DNA of 64,000 bases from assembly GCF_021869535.1 (NCBI RefSeq), contig NW_026262679.1:87293143-87357142 (forward strand), read 5' to 3'. The stretch is from Mytilus californianus (lineage: Eukaryota > Mollusca > Bivalvia > Mytilida > Mytilidae). Positions 1 through 11,639 of this stretch are shown piece by piece. Position 1 is the first letter of the stretch, and each line of letters starts with the position of its first letter. A model generated the notes under the pieces. That model was not told the origin of the DNA. It did not search any database and worked only from the letters and a program-made list of their open reading frames with translations. The translations under genes were made by a program, and so were the position numbers.

Positions 1-1671
1 AAACGTTGAAATGCCATATTGTCGATAGTTGTCAAGCTCGAATTGGTAGGTCCCACTGTCCCTCTGGTAACTTTCGTCCCTCTTTTGCAATTATTAATTG
101 ATGCTAAGCTACTTTGTAACTTTTGTCGTTTAAAATTATCATTCGTCCAATAATTTTTTTCGTTTTCATTAATTTTGAAATTACAAAATACAACCGCTAT
201 AGGAATTTGGCGAGACTGTATTTGTCCAAACTAAGTTTGATATCCTCATTACCTATATGTCATTCTGCTTACTGCATTTATGATTTTTGTTATATATCAC
301 GCGTTTAATATATTTTGAATATGTCAATTATTTAACAGCAAGTGTTAAACAGTGTATAAAGAAACTCTATTGCACAATAAAATGTTTCAAGGTTGTTGCT
401 TTTTTCTGGAATAGTTAACAGTTTTTTTTGTTTTATAGTTTCAAGTGGGTGTTTGTTTTCTACTTAACTAATCATCATCTTATTGTAAGCAGATATAATG
501 TCGCAGTGGTATTCGTGGGAGGTTAATTTATTGCTTTCACCATAATTGCAATAAAACATACGTATACGAAACCAATTTCAGTGCAAAAGACTTGAAAACT
601 TTTTATTGGTGTTTATTAGAGAAGAGTTATGGACATTAATATGTGTTGTGGTTAAGCTGTTTGTGAAAGGTATAATTGCGTAAATAATAAATCCAGAACA
701 CACTTCCCCATCAACCAAGTTGGATGACCAAATACAACCCCCTGTATTTGTGTTTGTTGGATGTAGTCTCAAATATCTCGGTTGGTTGCTGTCTAATTGA
801 CATTCCCCACATTCTTTATCGTGCCTAATAAATATTATTACCATGCTAGAATGCAAAGAACATAAACTAAAAGTACAAACAGTAACGATCGGCTTGTTTC
901 AGATTCTTGTGTTTATCAAAAATATCTAATTTGTTAGATTCTATCAATACAGCGCAAATTTCTTCCTGTTTAAATCCCTTTTCAATTAATTTCGTTCTAT
1001 AGTTTGAATCTGTGGTTTAAACTTTCTTTAAGAGTGCTAAAATAAATACATTTTATCACAGAAGTTTATAAGTTAGAGTTAAAGTTAAAATCATACATTT
1101 TTAATCACATCTTCAAACAAAATTCATTCATGCCCTATGCTTAACCGGATGCCCTGTTTATTCATTCGTTTTGCACATTACCTTTTCATATATCGAAGCT
1201 ACAGATCAATGCGTTCTAATTTGGTTGTATTGTTTATTGCATGCGTTACGTCACTAGATTTAAGTAAAAAACGAAATTACAAAGAATATAAATCATCTCG
1301 TTGAAATGGAAGTTATTCAAACATAAACCGTGTTCATCAGAATACAAGTGATATCTTGATGAATACTATTTCGAAGTGAGAAATGCGAAGATAAGTCATG
1401 TTGCTGAAAGGGCAATTTTGATTTATTCGTTTGAACGGATTTGTGTGTATCTTGACAGCTTGGGCATATGTATGTTATTATAGGACCAACAAAACCTGTT
1501 TTTGCTCATCCAATTCTGAATTTTCAAAGAGTCATCCTTTATCAAGCCTCAAATGATCATAATGTTGTTATATGTATGTTAACAATTATGATAACTTGCT
1601 TCTGTTCTTCTGTTGATTTCTATGAATTTAAGAGGTATGCATGTAAGAATGTCGCGCTTGATATGTGGTCA
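1..1671. other. Unrecognised AT-rich sequence
   Basis: I see no gene, RNA or repeat family that I can name here. Open frames are short (at most about 90 codons) and have no splice or signal-peptide context. The right end runs into the retrozyme-like copy. Confidence 0.5.
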
Positions 1672-1995
1672 TCATCGAGGGTATCACCAGCCTAGTAGAA
1701 AGCACTTTTGTGTTGACATGAATTATCATTACCATCATTTTATTTTAACGGTTTACAAAACTTTGAATTTTCGAAATGCTAACGATTTTTTACCCCAGGA
1801 ATAGATAACCTTTTTGAATTGTGTGTCCACAATGATTTTCAACTTCGTACTTTATTTGGCCTTTTAACTTTTTTTTATTCGAGCGTCACTGATGAGTCTT
1901 CTGTAGACGAAACGCGCGTCTGGCGTTCAAAATGTTATGCCTGTTATCTTTGATGAATTTATTATAAAACCCTTGGTCGATGCCACTACTGTTAT
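1672..1995 (+). mobile_element. Retrozyme-like element, one monomer with intact hammerhead
   Basis: This is one unit of a dispersed family (relatives near 19.2, 21.4, 25.7, 26.3, 51.4 and 59.0-59.5 kb). In ribozyme-sense order it has GAGGGTATCACCAGCC, then TTGTGTTGACATGAATTATC, then CCCCAGGAATAGATAACC, the hammerhead (1881-1928), TATCTTTGATGAATTTATTA, and CCTTGGTCGATGCCACT. The same block order is seen in the dimer at 59 kb, where the end of one unit runs straight into the start of the next, so this copy is a near-full monomer of about 324 bp. Short non-autonomous elements with a type I hammerhead are known in animals as retrozymes; I recall mussels among the hosts. No protein is encoded. With only one ribozyme, a transcript would be cut once and would not yield a monomer circle. 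Confidence 0.8.
1881..1928 (+). ncRNA. Type I hammerhead ribozyme, complete core
   Basis: All parts can be read directly. Stem I 5' strand GAGCGTCA (1881-1888) pairs over 8 positions, including two G-U wobbles, with TGGCGTTC (1921-1928). The conserved CTGATGA is at 1889-1895. Stem II is GTCT/AGAC (1896-1899 with 1905-1908) closed by TCTGT. The invariant GAAA is at 1909-1912. Stem III is minimal (C1913-G1918 plus the A-U pair next to the core, loop GCGC). The cleavage triplet GTC ends at 1920, so self-cleavage is predicted after C1920. Short stem III is typical of hammerheads in animal retrozymes and Penelope-like elements. Activity is inferred, not shown. Confidence 0.88.
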
Positions 1996-4900
1996 TAAGT
2001 ATTAGCTTTTTTCTTTCCTTATATCATCATCTTTTAGAGATTCAGTTATCTGGATATTTTTCAGTTTGCTGCTCAGGTTTAATTTTAGTTTTTACTTCAA
2101 ACTGAATAATTTACATCTCTATAAAAGATAATTTTGTTATAACATTAAAATTATAACACCACTCTGACATTAACGATCATGTGTATTAAAGTTGCGATAT
2201 ATCATGGGACAAATAAAGGATGTGTAAACTCTACTTTTCTTTTTAAATCAAACACTGTATCTAATATCATCATTGATTAATTTTTCACTAATATAAACTT
2301 AGGAAACCGATTCCCTATGGCACTATACGCTTTTCTGAAACAAACTGTATCGTGGTTAACATTTTATAAAGCCAAAAAGCATCAAAACTAAAAATCGACT
2401 AAAAAATAACCAAAACCGTGTACGTTCACAGAAGTAGGGCAAATTTTCCTTGAATTAATTTTACACTAAGACCATTTAAAAAAACATTCTTTCAATTTAT
2501 TCTGATATCCACTGTATGACATCCTCGTGCATTTTCATTGAGATTTTAACAACATCATTGCCTGTTCATAAACATGTACCCAAATTTTACATACGTAAAG
2601 ATATCTGAAAATCAAAATTTTGGAAACATTTAGTAACATTCGAGTAATTTCACAAAATTCAAAATGAAGGACATTCTAAACCAACATCAAACATTATATT
2701 GGAAGCTAATTAAGGGTCATTAATATACACATTAATTAATGCTGATTAAGGATCCCCCCCGATGTATATTTTTACAAAACATTTGCAATTTTGTATCAAA
2801 ACTAAAAACAATGTAAATAGCCTAATAACATTTTGATTTGTTTATATGTGTAAAACTGTTGTGAACTCTTTAATATGTATTGTTAAGACTCTTTAATGTT
2901 TGAATTAGAGTAAGCTTAGACCATTTGAGTGTAATAGATTCAGGGCACCTACCTTCTACCTTGGGGTGTTGCAATCTTGTAAATGTACACAACTGACGAA
3001 CACAAATAACTGAGTAATACTCATGTATGAATAAGAAAAGTAAAAATATTTTTGAAATCCAAACTCTTGTTTACATTTATTTAAATTTGACAAGTATGCA
3101 ACATTACATGGAGATAATATTTGAAACAAATTATTATTTATTTATCTTAGTAAGAAAGAAAACAAATTATTTAGGATGTAAATCTTGTCCAAAATCAATT
3201 CGAGTTTCGTCATTTCAGACTCATAATCCACAATGCTTGACAAAACCTTAACATTCGTTTGACAGCAATATATATGTTGGTTGTTTGTTTTTATCACATT
3301 TAAATGTTTTTTTTTTTGGTTTTTTTTTGGTTGTTTTGTGGGCGAAGGTAACATTTTATAGGGTATAAAAAGATGAAGGGAAAACAATAAACAAATGAAT
3401 TTGGTTATGAATTATTTTACAAATTGAAAAAATATCAACAAAAAACAAATCAAAAAGCAAAAATAAAAAAAAAACTTCAGTTAACATGGTTAATCCAATA
3501 ATTCTAAAATATAGTTCACACACGATTTTTCAAGTTCATATCAAATAAAATCAATCCCCCAATTAAGTCTTTTTATACTGTACACAGAATGAAACTCATC
3601 CTTTGACTTGTGGTGACAAGCTTAATGACAATGATTGAGCAAACATCCTAACAAAGGTTTTCAAGCAAGTCGATTAAACATTAGGTCAACAATCATTTGG
3701 ATATTAGCTCTCAACAGTTCAAAACTGTTCTCAAAAGAGGTAACCAGTGGCCGTGTTTATATTTAAACAATAAACGAATATAAATTATGACAAACAACAT
3801 CCCACGACAACCAACCATCAGATTACATGCTCTTGGCTTAGTCCAGGCATCTAAATCATGCGGCATTTTTTTGAACGTCAACCTTCCTTATAACCTGGAG
3901 AAATGGTTAAACAGCATATCATAAGAACGAACTGTAAAAAGAAGTTGGAAAAGGCTTGGGGAAAGACTATATTTGAGGAGTTTGTTGTCAGACTGAAAAC
4001 TTATAGTTTGACCCCGCAACATGTGCATTTATCAGTCCAAAATTAAAAATCTCATTAGCGGTTGTCATTGATATATCTTACAGCTTTTGCCGTATATGTT
4101 TTTTATGGATGTTCGATAGTCTCGACTAAATTTATCAACAACTTTGCTAAGAGGACTTCAGAGCTTGCAAATACCGGTACATTTACCTACTGTTGAACAT
4201 AATATGTGTATTACTAAATGTCATTTGGGTTTTTTTCGTTCGTGGGTGTCGACATAAGTTATTGTCTCATTGACGTGATACCACATTTGCATCATGCATG
4301 TCCCTTTAATATATTCCCCCTCCCCCTCATACGGTTTGTAAATTATTCGATTTTTTCGTCGTTGTATCTAGAATTACTCATTACGTTAAATGATCGTTAT
4401 GTATCAGCATATGTTGATGGTCGCTAAATTAAGTATTAAGTCCTTTATAAAATCTTCCAATAAAAAGTAAACAATTACGTTATATAACTGATCCAGTCAC
4501 TTGTTAATTGTTGTTTTAACCAAAACTGTCATGTTATATTGCTTATTATGTAACAAGCTAGACAAAATACGGAATTATATAATTTCCTTAAAGGGAAAGC
4601 GGTAGTATTTATTCTTCCATAGGCGACATTACTAACATTTTCTGAATTTACCACTTTTCATAATAAAAACTCGGACAAAACAGTTATGTGTGGGATAAAT
4701 ACTTTATTATTCTGTTTTAAAAATTGAATACAAATGGTATCATGACCATCTTCGAACGTAGCTTGTTTATGTTATCCATACCCACCGTCATTTTACATCA
4801 AATTCGTGGAAATTTGGAACACTTTTACATAATTCTTAAGCAAATATTTCAATGTGTTTCAAAACTTATATTATAAATATAGACAGTGCAGTTATTCATA

Positions 4901-5400
4901 AATAAATAAAAAAAATATGTTGTACCCTTACACCCAATGACAGCCCTATATATATTATATACAAGGGAATGTGACAACATTACCGGCATACTTCATGGAT
5001 GTTTAAAACAGTTACATCATTTATAAAGATAATTGCAGCTAAGAATGAAGAAAAAATGTATTCAAGATTCCGCACTGTGTAAGCTGAACGCATTATGTAA
5101 AGGAAAATATACAGTTTATACATGTGATTAGGATTAAGAAATATGTTATGGAATGAGGAAACTTGGTGCATAGGCATACTATTCATTCGTAATCGGCAAT
5201 GTGTACATTTTCCCTAGGATTCTACTTCCTAATATTTTCTTAAATCGGATGCTTTTCATGGCCACTCGAATATAGAATGCTATGTAGGACTTTCCTCATA
5301 CAACCGAACTATTGCAAACTTTTTTTGTTGTTGTAATTATTACATGTAATTTTATATTCTATCCCCAAAACATATTGTTAAGACATATTACCGATAAGTA
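1996..5400. other. Unrecognised AT-rich sequence with homopolymer tracts
   Basis: No coding region or repeat family is recognised. There is a T-rich tract near 3308-3333 and an A-rich stretch near 3420-3475. Short ORFs here lack any family similarity. Confidence 0.45.
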
Positions 5401-5565
5401 ACGATGCGTATTAGCGCCGCACATTTTTTTTTATATATTTCTTCCTATGTTTACGTTATAACGCAAACCTTCGTGTTATAACGCAACCCTTTGCGCTATA
5501 AAGAAAACCTTTTGGAAATAACGCAAATACTTCAGTTAAAACGCCTATTCAATAAGTTTTCTATA
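5401..5565 (+). repeat. Dispersed repeat G with palindromic GTTATAACGC minirepeat
   Basis: A leader (GCGC C/T CACA, AT-rich, ATATTTCTTCCT) is followed by four or five imperfect units of roughly 19 bp built on the palindrome GCGTTATAACGC plus AAACCTTT. The same leader and units occur in reverse at 16985-17130, so this is a dispersed family and not a local expansion. Each unit could form a short hairpin. Function is unknown. Confidence 0.6.
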
Positions 5566-6399
5566 TTTCACATTCAGAAACTATATTGAGTTTTCATTTT
5601 ACATTTACTATGTAATGTGAGAAGTAGTGTTTTGTAAATTTGTAGTATAAACAAACAAGTAAAATTTGGTAATGATTTAGTTAAGTAAAGCACCATGACC
5701 ATAAAACCAAGTCATTATCATAAAGATACATAGGAATAAGGGAATACTTGTATCGCAATTATACACCAATCAAGAATGATTTTTGTAACAGAAAATTACA
5801 TTAGTTTAACATACAAAAGAGATATGGTACATATGTAAGACAATGGAACGGACATGATAATGAAAATTTTGATTTACGGAAAGTGGCAAAGTAGAGATGC
5901 ACTTAAAAAAATTTCATACAATTGTGAAATGATAAAATTAAATATATAGACAAAATTTTCTTTCGGCTTTAAAATGAATTATTTAGAATGAAATATTTTG
6001 AATTTTGATGTAAGAAAGCGTTTGTTGAAATCTCAGATTCTTTGACAAAAAATCAAGGGGTTTTTAAATTTCAGTCTAATAAGGTAACTATTTAAGACGC
6101 TTTGGTGGCAATTTGAATGTAGATTACATAATAATAATAACAAAAAAATCTTTATTGTATACGTTTGTTATACACTTATCCGGGAATTACATTTAGCCCG
6201 ATAATTTACTCTTACGAAATACTCTTATCCTGGAAATTTCATTTTTATCAAAAAAATAAACTTACAAGTATTAACAAGCGGTTCTATTATTTGAGATCGT
6301 AAGTTATATTGATGAATTGTATTTTTTATGCATTTACTATTAATTTAGTTACAAATTTATTTAACTAATACCGAAATAAGAATCATAGCTGCCGAGATC
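5566..6399. other. Unrecognised AT-rich sequence
   Basis: Nothing codes convincingly here. It precedes the candidate first exon at 6493 and may include its promoter, but I cannot point to a convincing TATA box or start site. Confidence 0.4.
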
Positions 6400-6492
6400 T
6401 AAAATGATGTCTCCCATGTACCTGTTACCCCTTAGAAAACTTGAAATAGGAACCAGCTCTAGTTTGCGCTATTTCCGAAGTCCGTTATCAAG

Positions 6493-6582
6493 ATGAAGTT
6501 TTCAACAATATTGATGTTGTTTAACTTTTTATTATTTCTTCTGATGAAAAATGTCAACACTCACAGAAATGAAAAAGAAAAG
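6493..6582 (+). CDS. Candidate first coding exon of a secreted protein
   Basis: ATG at 6493 opens a frame of exactly 30 codons ending at a good splice donor (AAG|GTATGT, GT at 6583-6584), phase 0. The peptide begins MKFS, has a hydrophobic stretch of about 15 residues (ILMLFNFLLFLLM) and then a polar, basic tail (NTHRNEKEK). That is the form of an N-terminal signal peptide or signal anchor followed by the start of a mature chain. An upstream stretch from about 6400 is slightly richer in GC and could be 5' UTR. I could not find a convincing next exon in phase 0 in the window, so the gene is unnamed and the exon is a prediction only. A chance ORF next to a donor-like site remains possible. Confidence 0.38.
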
Positions 6583-6589
6583 GTATGTA

Positions 6590-7764
6590 TTATTTATTTG
6601 TGGCTATTTTTTAATTGATAAAAAGCTTGTACACACAATTTTAATCATCATAGTGCAAGTAATATGCCGAAATCTTTTTAACATATAAAATTCTTTCATG
6701 TCAAAACAATTAAATCCAAATGATAAAGAGATAAACAAGAAACATTTTTCTAAACTTATACCGCTCCAACCATAACCCAACTTACCCTATTTGGTTATAT
6801 TGACATGTTCTCAAATACCGAAAATACAGAAAATATAGTGTGAGGGTTCAAGAAAAAAACTTTAAAGAAGACTTTTTTGTTGAATAAACTGAATGTGACT
6901 TTTTTCCTTTGTAAAACTGGTTATTTCAAGCATTCCTGTCAAGTTTTGTCATAACCAGTTCAATAGTTTGAGAAAAATCTAGTATAATGTAAGACGACAT
7001 CTACAGCGATTCGAGCAAAATTTCTTCGAAAAATTCAAACCAAGCCGCATCATGATAGAATATAGTGTGGACCAATAAATGATCAAATATTTATCTCATC
7101 TGCCTACAAACAGTTGAATATGATACAAAAGATGACTTTAGGATGATAAATACTACTAATGGACCTCTTATTCTTCCTTATAAAGTCTCTTTTGGTCCAT
7201 TTATACCTCTCATTTCCTCAAAATTTCTACTTTTTAGGCCAATAAATAAAAATTTTGGGGTAACTTTCACTCATTTATGATAGAAATGTTATTATAAATG
7301 ATTAATTGAAGTATTCAAGCTGCTTGAACTATCCGTATAAAAGTTTACTGTCTCCAAGGAGGTTTCAATAAGTCCTGGCGTAAAACTTAAATTTACGCCG
7401 CGTTCCAGAGAGGTACATAAAAAACTTCTCTTTTGGTGAATAATTTGTTGTTACTGCTTTAAAAATAATTTCATTTACTTAAAACTATATATTTATTAAA
7501 GTATTTCTTAGGAAAAATTTTCTAGTATAGCAGAATATAAGAAATAAGGAGAAAAAGCTCCCCAAGACTCTAAGTATGGCTTGTTCTGTCAACTAATATT
7601 CATGGTAAAGTCTTATTTCAAGGAAATTTTCTCATAAAATGTATTTTGGAGACTCAATCCACTCAGAATATTTCATTATTTGTAATATTTCACTTAAATA
7701 GCAAGAAATTTTAACACATGAGAGTACTCACAAGGTCAAAGGTGCATGTACAGCTTCCCATATT
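6590..7764. other. Unrecognised AT-rich sequence (possible intron)
   Basis: No coding signal is seen. If the exon at 6493 is real, this is its intron. A small hairpin GGCGTAAA/TTTACGCC lies at about 7378-7399. Confidence 0.35.
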
Positions 7765-8221
7765 AGGTGTAATACCACCATTGATTTTCCCCTATTAGTC
7801 TTTGTTAAATTTGCACTTTTCAAAAAATTGTGCAGAATTTATCTTTGTTTCAAATAAAGAAATACTTGGCATGAGTAAAGTTTTATCCTGTCCAGTACTA
7901 TAGAAAAAATTTCACATAACATTTCATTGCATATAAGAAAATAACCATCACTGGAAGTTAACCAATCAAATTTTCCCCCTATTTTAACCTGTGTACAAGC
8001 TTTAGTAACCATGTAACCTCAAGTTTCTAAAATATTCTATAGAAACCCCAAATAAAGAAATAATGGTGCTTTGAAATACCCAAGATATATGTTTATGACT
8101 CAGAAATGTTTTACTGCAATGAAATGTAGGATCAATTACCTACAACTGTCAAATTCAAGGGAATATTTTTTTTCGACCTATTTTCGTTTTTTACGTACTA
8201 TGATTTGGTGGTATTACACCT
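7765..8221. mobile_element. Candidate TIR element, 457 bp, non-coding
   Basis: The ends are a perfect 16-bp inverted repeat, AGGTGTAATACCACCA (7765-7780 and reverse complement at 8206-8221). The interior is AT-rich and non-coding. This is the form of a MITE. No clear target-site duplication is visible next to the ends, so the exact limits and superfamily are unknown. Confidence 0.5.
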
Positions 8222-9787
8222 TTACGGTTTGTCGAGGAAGAAAAATTCGTAAGATATCTTAACTTTAGATAGGTAATTGTTCTAAACCTCATAACTCATT
8301 TAATCTATGATTTTGAACATCAAACTCTTATATTTATATGACAATGGGACGATAATTTTATTTTGCGAGGGTGTAAAAGGTGGAGAATTAAAAATTTTGT
8401 AACTTAAAACTTCATTCTTTGTGGATAAGAGAATAGGTGAGCATACTGTTGTTACAAATCTAACACAGGTGATCCCACAATACCTTATACTCTATATTTC
8501 AATTTTGCCGGTGATTAAACATTTGTAATTATTCAATCGGAAAGTACAGCATCAAATACTGTACAGCAACACAAACATTATCACAAATAAAATTTAAATA
8601 TTACTGATCCGACAGAAATAAAAAAAAAAATTATATTTTTACCAATCATGCATATCGGTACAGCACATGTAACACTTATCTATAATAGCCGAATCTCCTG
8701 AAGATTTGTAAACACACGCGTGATTATTTCAATCCAGTCGCTCACTGTTACGTACATTGTATACGTGAAAACATAACAAAACTTTTAGGAAAATGTTTAT
8801 TTCTTAGGTTATATTTAGTTATACTCAGTAAGATAATCTAAAGGCAACACAAACATTTTAAAACGGAGATATCAAATAATTTCTTTTCGATTAATATTAA
8901 TTTACACGAGAACTTTTATCTCAGGGGGCGGGGGCGGGGGCGGTGGTACTTCGACCTTTCTATGGCAGGGGTGAGCAGCTGAGACATCCAATATCCCACC
9001 CTTTATATATATATATATATTGAATGATAAAAGAACATACATGTAGCTACCCTAGCTATCATATATTTTACAATAAGTATATATACCTGCACATAGCTAT
9101 CATTGTTACGCTATTTCATGGGGAGATACTAGTAAATAGATTTGACAAATATCTTAAACATTTACGAAAGTGATTTTAGAGACATATACACACAATCTCT
9201 GGTGATTTTAATTGCATCTGTAAAAAAAAATATCGACATCTGATTAGTTTCAGATTCAATCATCAACCTTGTCTTATACTTCACCTAAATTTCTCGACCT
9301 CATGCAATATCATGAAGCTTCAAATAGTGATCTATCCCAGCAACGCATCCCTTCCACTCATTACATAATAAGTGCCCCCGCACACACCCCAAGATCGTTG
9401 GGCTAAGTTGGATGTTGTCTAGATCTACCTAGCTAGCTCTTCCTAGCAAGATAGCAGACGTTGAAGAACAGAAGACTAAAAATATATGTAAAAGGGAATA
9501 TAAGAAGAACAAAAAACTACTCTCAGACGATAAAAGCAATTATATATGTATGCTAACATATTTTAAGCAATGTTTAATTTCTTTGAATGATTTTTAAGGA
9601 GATGTGAAGTATACATAACTAATTTAGACAGCAACTCAATTGAGCAACAAACAAAACGTGACAATTTACTTCTAAAGTTCAATCTACGGTCTTCTGCAAT
9701 GGACATGTCATTACAACATTTTAAAGTTTTTTATCCTCCCAAGTCTAACTATAATATATAGAATAGTTGTGAATATGTGAGCCACAT
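8222..9787. other. Unrecognised sequence with simple repeats
   Basis: It holds a G-rich tract (8925-8946) and a (TA)n run near 9004-9020. Otherwise no gene or named repeat is seen. The 9390-9415 stretch contains GTTGGGCTAAGTTGGA, which resembles a block in the tRNA-like repeat near 27940. Confidence 0.4.
8925..8946 (+). other. G-rich tract, GC-box-like and quadruplex-prone
   Basis: Runs of five Gs separated by single C (GGGGGCGGGGGCGGGGGCGG) end in GGTGG. This matches stacked Sp1-type GC boxes and a potential G-quadruplex, in an otherwise AT-rich neighbourhood. No adjacent transcription unit is evident. Confidence 0.45.
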
Positions 9788-10032
9788 TTTGTTCCTGTGA
9801 AAAAAGTTCCAGTGGAACAAATATCACAGGAAATATATTCTGGGAAGACTTTTTTCACAGATAATTTCTATGTGATTTGTTCCATCTCTATAAAATAAGT
9901 TCCACAATTTACCTGATGAAATAAGTTCTGGTTTTGTGAAATTTGTTCCTTACCTAGTGAAATACGTTCTGTGTTTGTGAGATTTGTTCCTTACCTGGTG
10001 AAATAAGTTCCTTGTCTGTGAAATATGTTCCA
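9788..10032 (+). repeat. Array of a 14-bp motif GTGAAATAAGTTCC
   Basis: About ten imperfect copies of TGTGAAATAAGTTCC or TGTGAAATTTGTTCC follow one another, most at intervals near 19 bp, with linkers such as TTACCT. The first two are in inverted orientation and make a 37-bp hairpin (CCTGTGA...GTTCC / GGAAC...TCACAGG, about 9797-9833). It is either a minisatellite or an array of binding sites. Confidence 0.65.
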
Positions 10033-10925
10033 CTAGTTAGACAAGTTATCTTTAATACTGAGCATTGTTATCAGTGAGTTTAAAATTATAATTCAAGTAC
10101 ATTATAAAAACATGTATTAAATTGATAATGTAATAAATAAAAGGTGTAAACATCCAATATGGATTCTGTGGAGTATAGCAAAATGTTTAATTAATTTACA
10201 TTATCCATAAAAAAAACCCAAATGAAAATAATTTAATGAGTCAGAAAAGCGAAGAATAAGAAAAATCCATCAGAAAATTTTTATAGATCATTCATTTATT
10301 TATGAATATTGCAATTCAACATATGTTACTTCATAAAAAAAGAAACATTTAATTGTAAGGATACTCATTATTCAAATATAGAATAAGAGGCGTGGGGCAT
10401 TCCACATTGCAGTTCAACTACAATGAATAGACAAAATCTTCATCGACAACAAAAATAACCACAGTGCATACATATATGTGAAGCTTTACATTTTATTATA
10501 TATAAAGGATCATTTTTGAAAAGATGTGAGATACCATTGGAAATATATTAATTGTGTTCTTATATGTTTAAATTTTACTACGTTTCACTCTCTGCACTTT
10601 TCGATGCCTATTATGAACGAAAAACTTTCAGGTGGAAGCGGCCATACTTTTCTAACACAAATAAATAAGCAAACAACCAAAGAAAAAGTCAACGAACAAC
10701 TCCGATATCTGTTTGAAAAAAAAATAATCGATAAAAAGACATAACCCCTCCATTTCTAGTGTTATTACTTTCCCCAAAAGAAATTGGTAAATCTAAAAAA
10801 TTGTATAAGACTTTTATAATTTTTGTAATCCACTACAATTTACATACAATTCTGAACGAATTAAACTACAGAGAGAAAACATTATCCACTTTCATCAGCT
10901 ATGAGACGGCTAGCTTTTTAGAAAA
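10033..10925. other. Unrecognised AT-rich sequence
   Basis: The open frames at 10526-10744 and 10759-10962 are low-complexity and I recognise nothing in them. Confidence 0.35.
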
Positions 10926-10930
10926 GCTAT

Positions 10931-11012
10931 TACTTGTTACAAATAAGCCTTCACATAGATAAAGTGAATGGAGAGCTACTTTATCTATTTGAAGGCTTAT
11001 TAGTAACAAGTA
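10931..11012. other. 82-nt hairpin with 35-bp stem
   Basis: Left arm TACTTGTTACAAATAAGCCT onward (10931-10965) pairs with 10978-11012 with about three mismatches, and the apical loop is 12 nt (GAATGGAGAGCT). Size and shape resemble a microRNA precursor, but a tiny fold-back element or MITE remnant would look the same. Either strand would fold. Confidence 0.55.
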
Positions 11013-11385
11013 CCTTGTAATCTAGCATCGTGTTTCAAACATTTTAACTTTCTTCAATAGGTTATCATACGATAAAAACTATCATAATATATCCCAAAAT
11101 TGACTGGTTTTAAAAAAGATATTCAATTTTTTTCAATTCCTGAAATACAATCGCTATAGGTAATCGTTTTATTGCTGCTCCTTCTGAAATTCAACATTAG
11201 CAAAAGCTTCATTCTCTAAATATTGTATATAGCTTTTTTCAACTGAATCCATGATTATGAAATAGATTTATTTAATGATACAAGTGGGATCATTTTTTGG
11301 TTTGATCATTTTGTATGAAAAACATGGGATAAAAAAAAATAGTAATTATAATTCAAATTGGATGACTAATTGATTGTTGTTTGCT

Positions 11386-11505
11386 TAAATAAATGTGGTA
11401 TGAATGCCAATGAGACAACTTTCCATCCAAGTCACAATGTGTAAAAAGTAAACAATTATAGGTCAAAGTACGGCTTTCAACACGGTGCCTTGGCTCACAC
11501 CAAAG
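11386..11505 (+). repeat. Dispersed repeat B, 5' part
   Basis: It begins ATGTGGTATGAATGCCAATG and continues with AGACAACTTTCCATCC, TATAGGTCAAAGTACGG and TTCAACACGGTGCCTTGGC. This matches the copies at 38.8-39.2, 49.0 and 55.6 kb on the same strand and 29.4 and 40.0 kb on the other. The copy is truncated before the CCTGACTTGGGACAGG box found in complete copies. Confidence 0.75.
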
Positions 11506-11639
11506 CAATTTGTTATGAATATTCAGGAGAGAAACTATAAACAATACAGTAGGCACGTATTGCATGGTATGTCGACTGGAATGAATGGTTTGGAATTTGG
11601 ACTGCCATAACAAAAATAAAAAAGGAGCATTAATACATA

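Noticed and set aside
9788-10032. CRISPR array
   Set aside because: Motif copies are degenerate, spacers are only about 4-6 bp and constant, and the DNA is eukaryotic.
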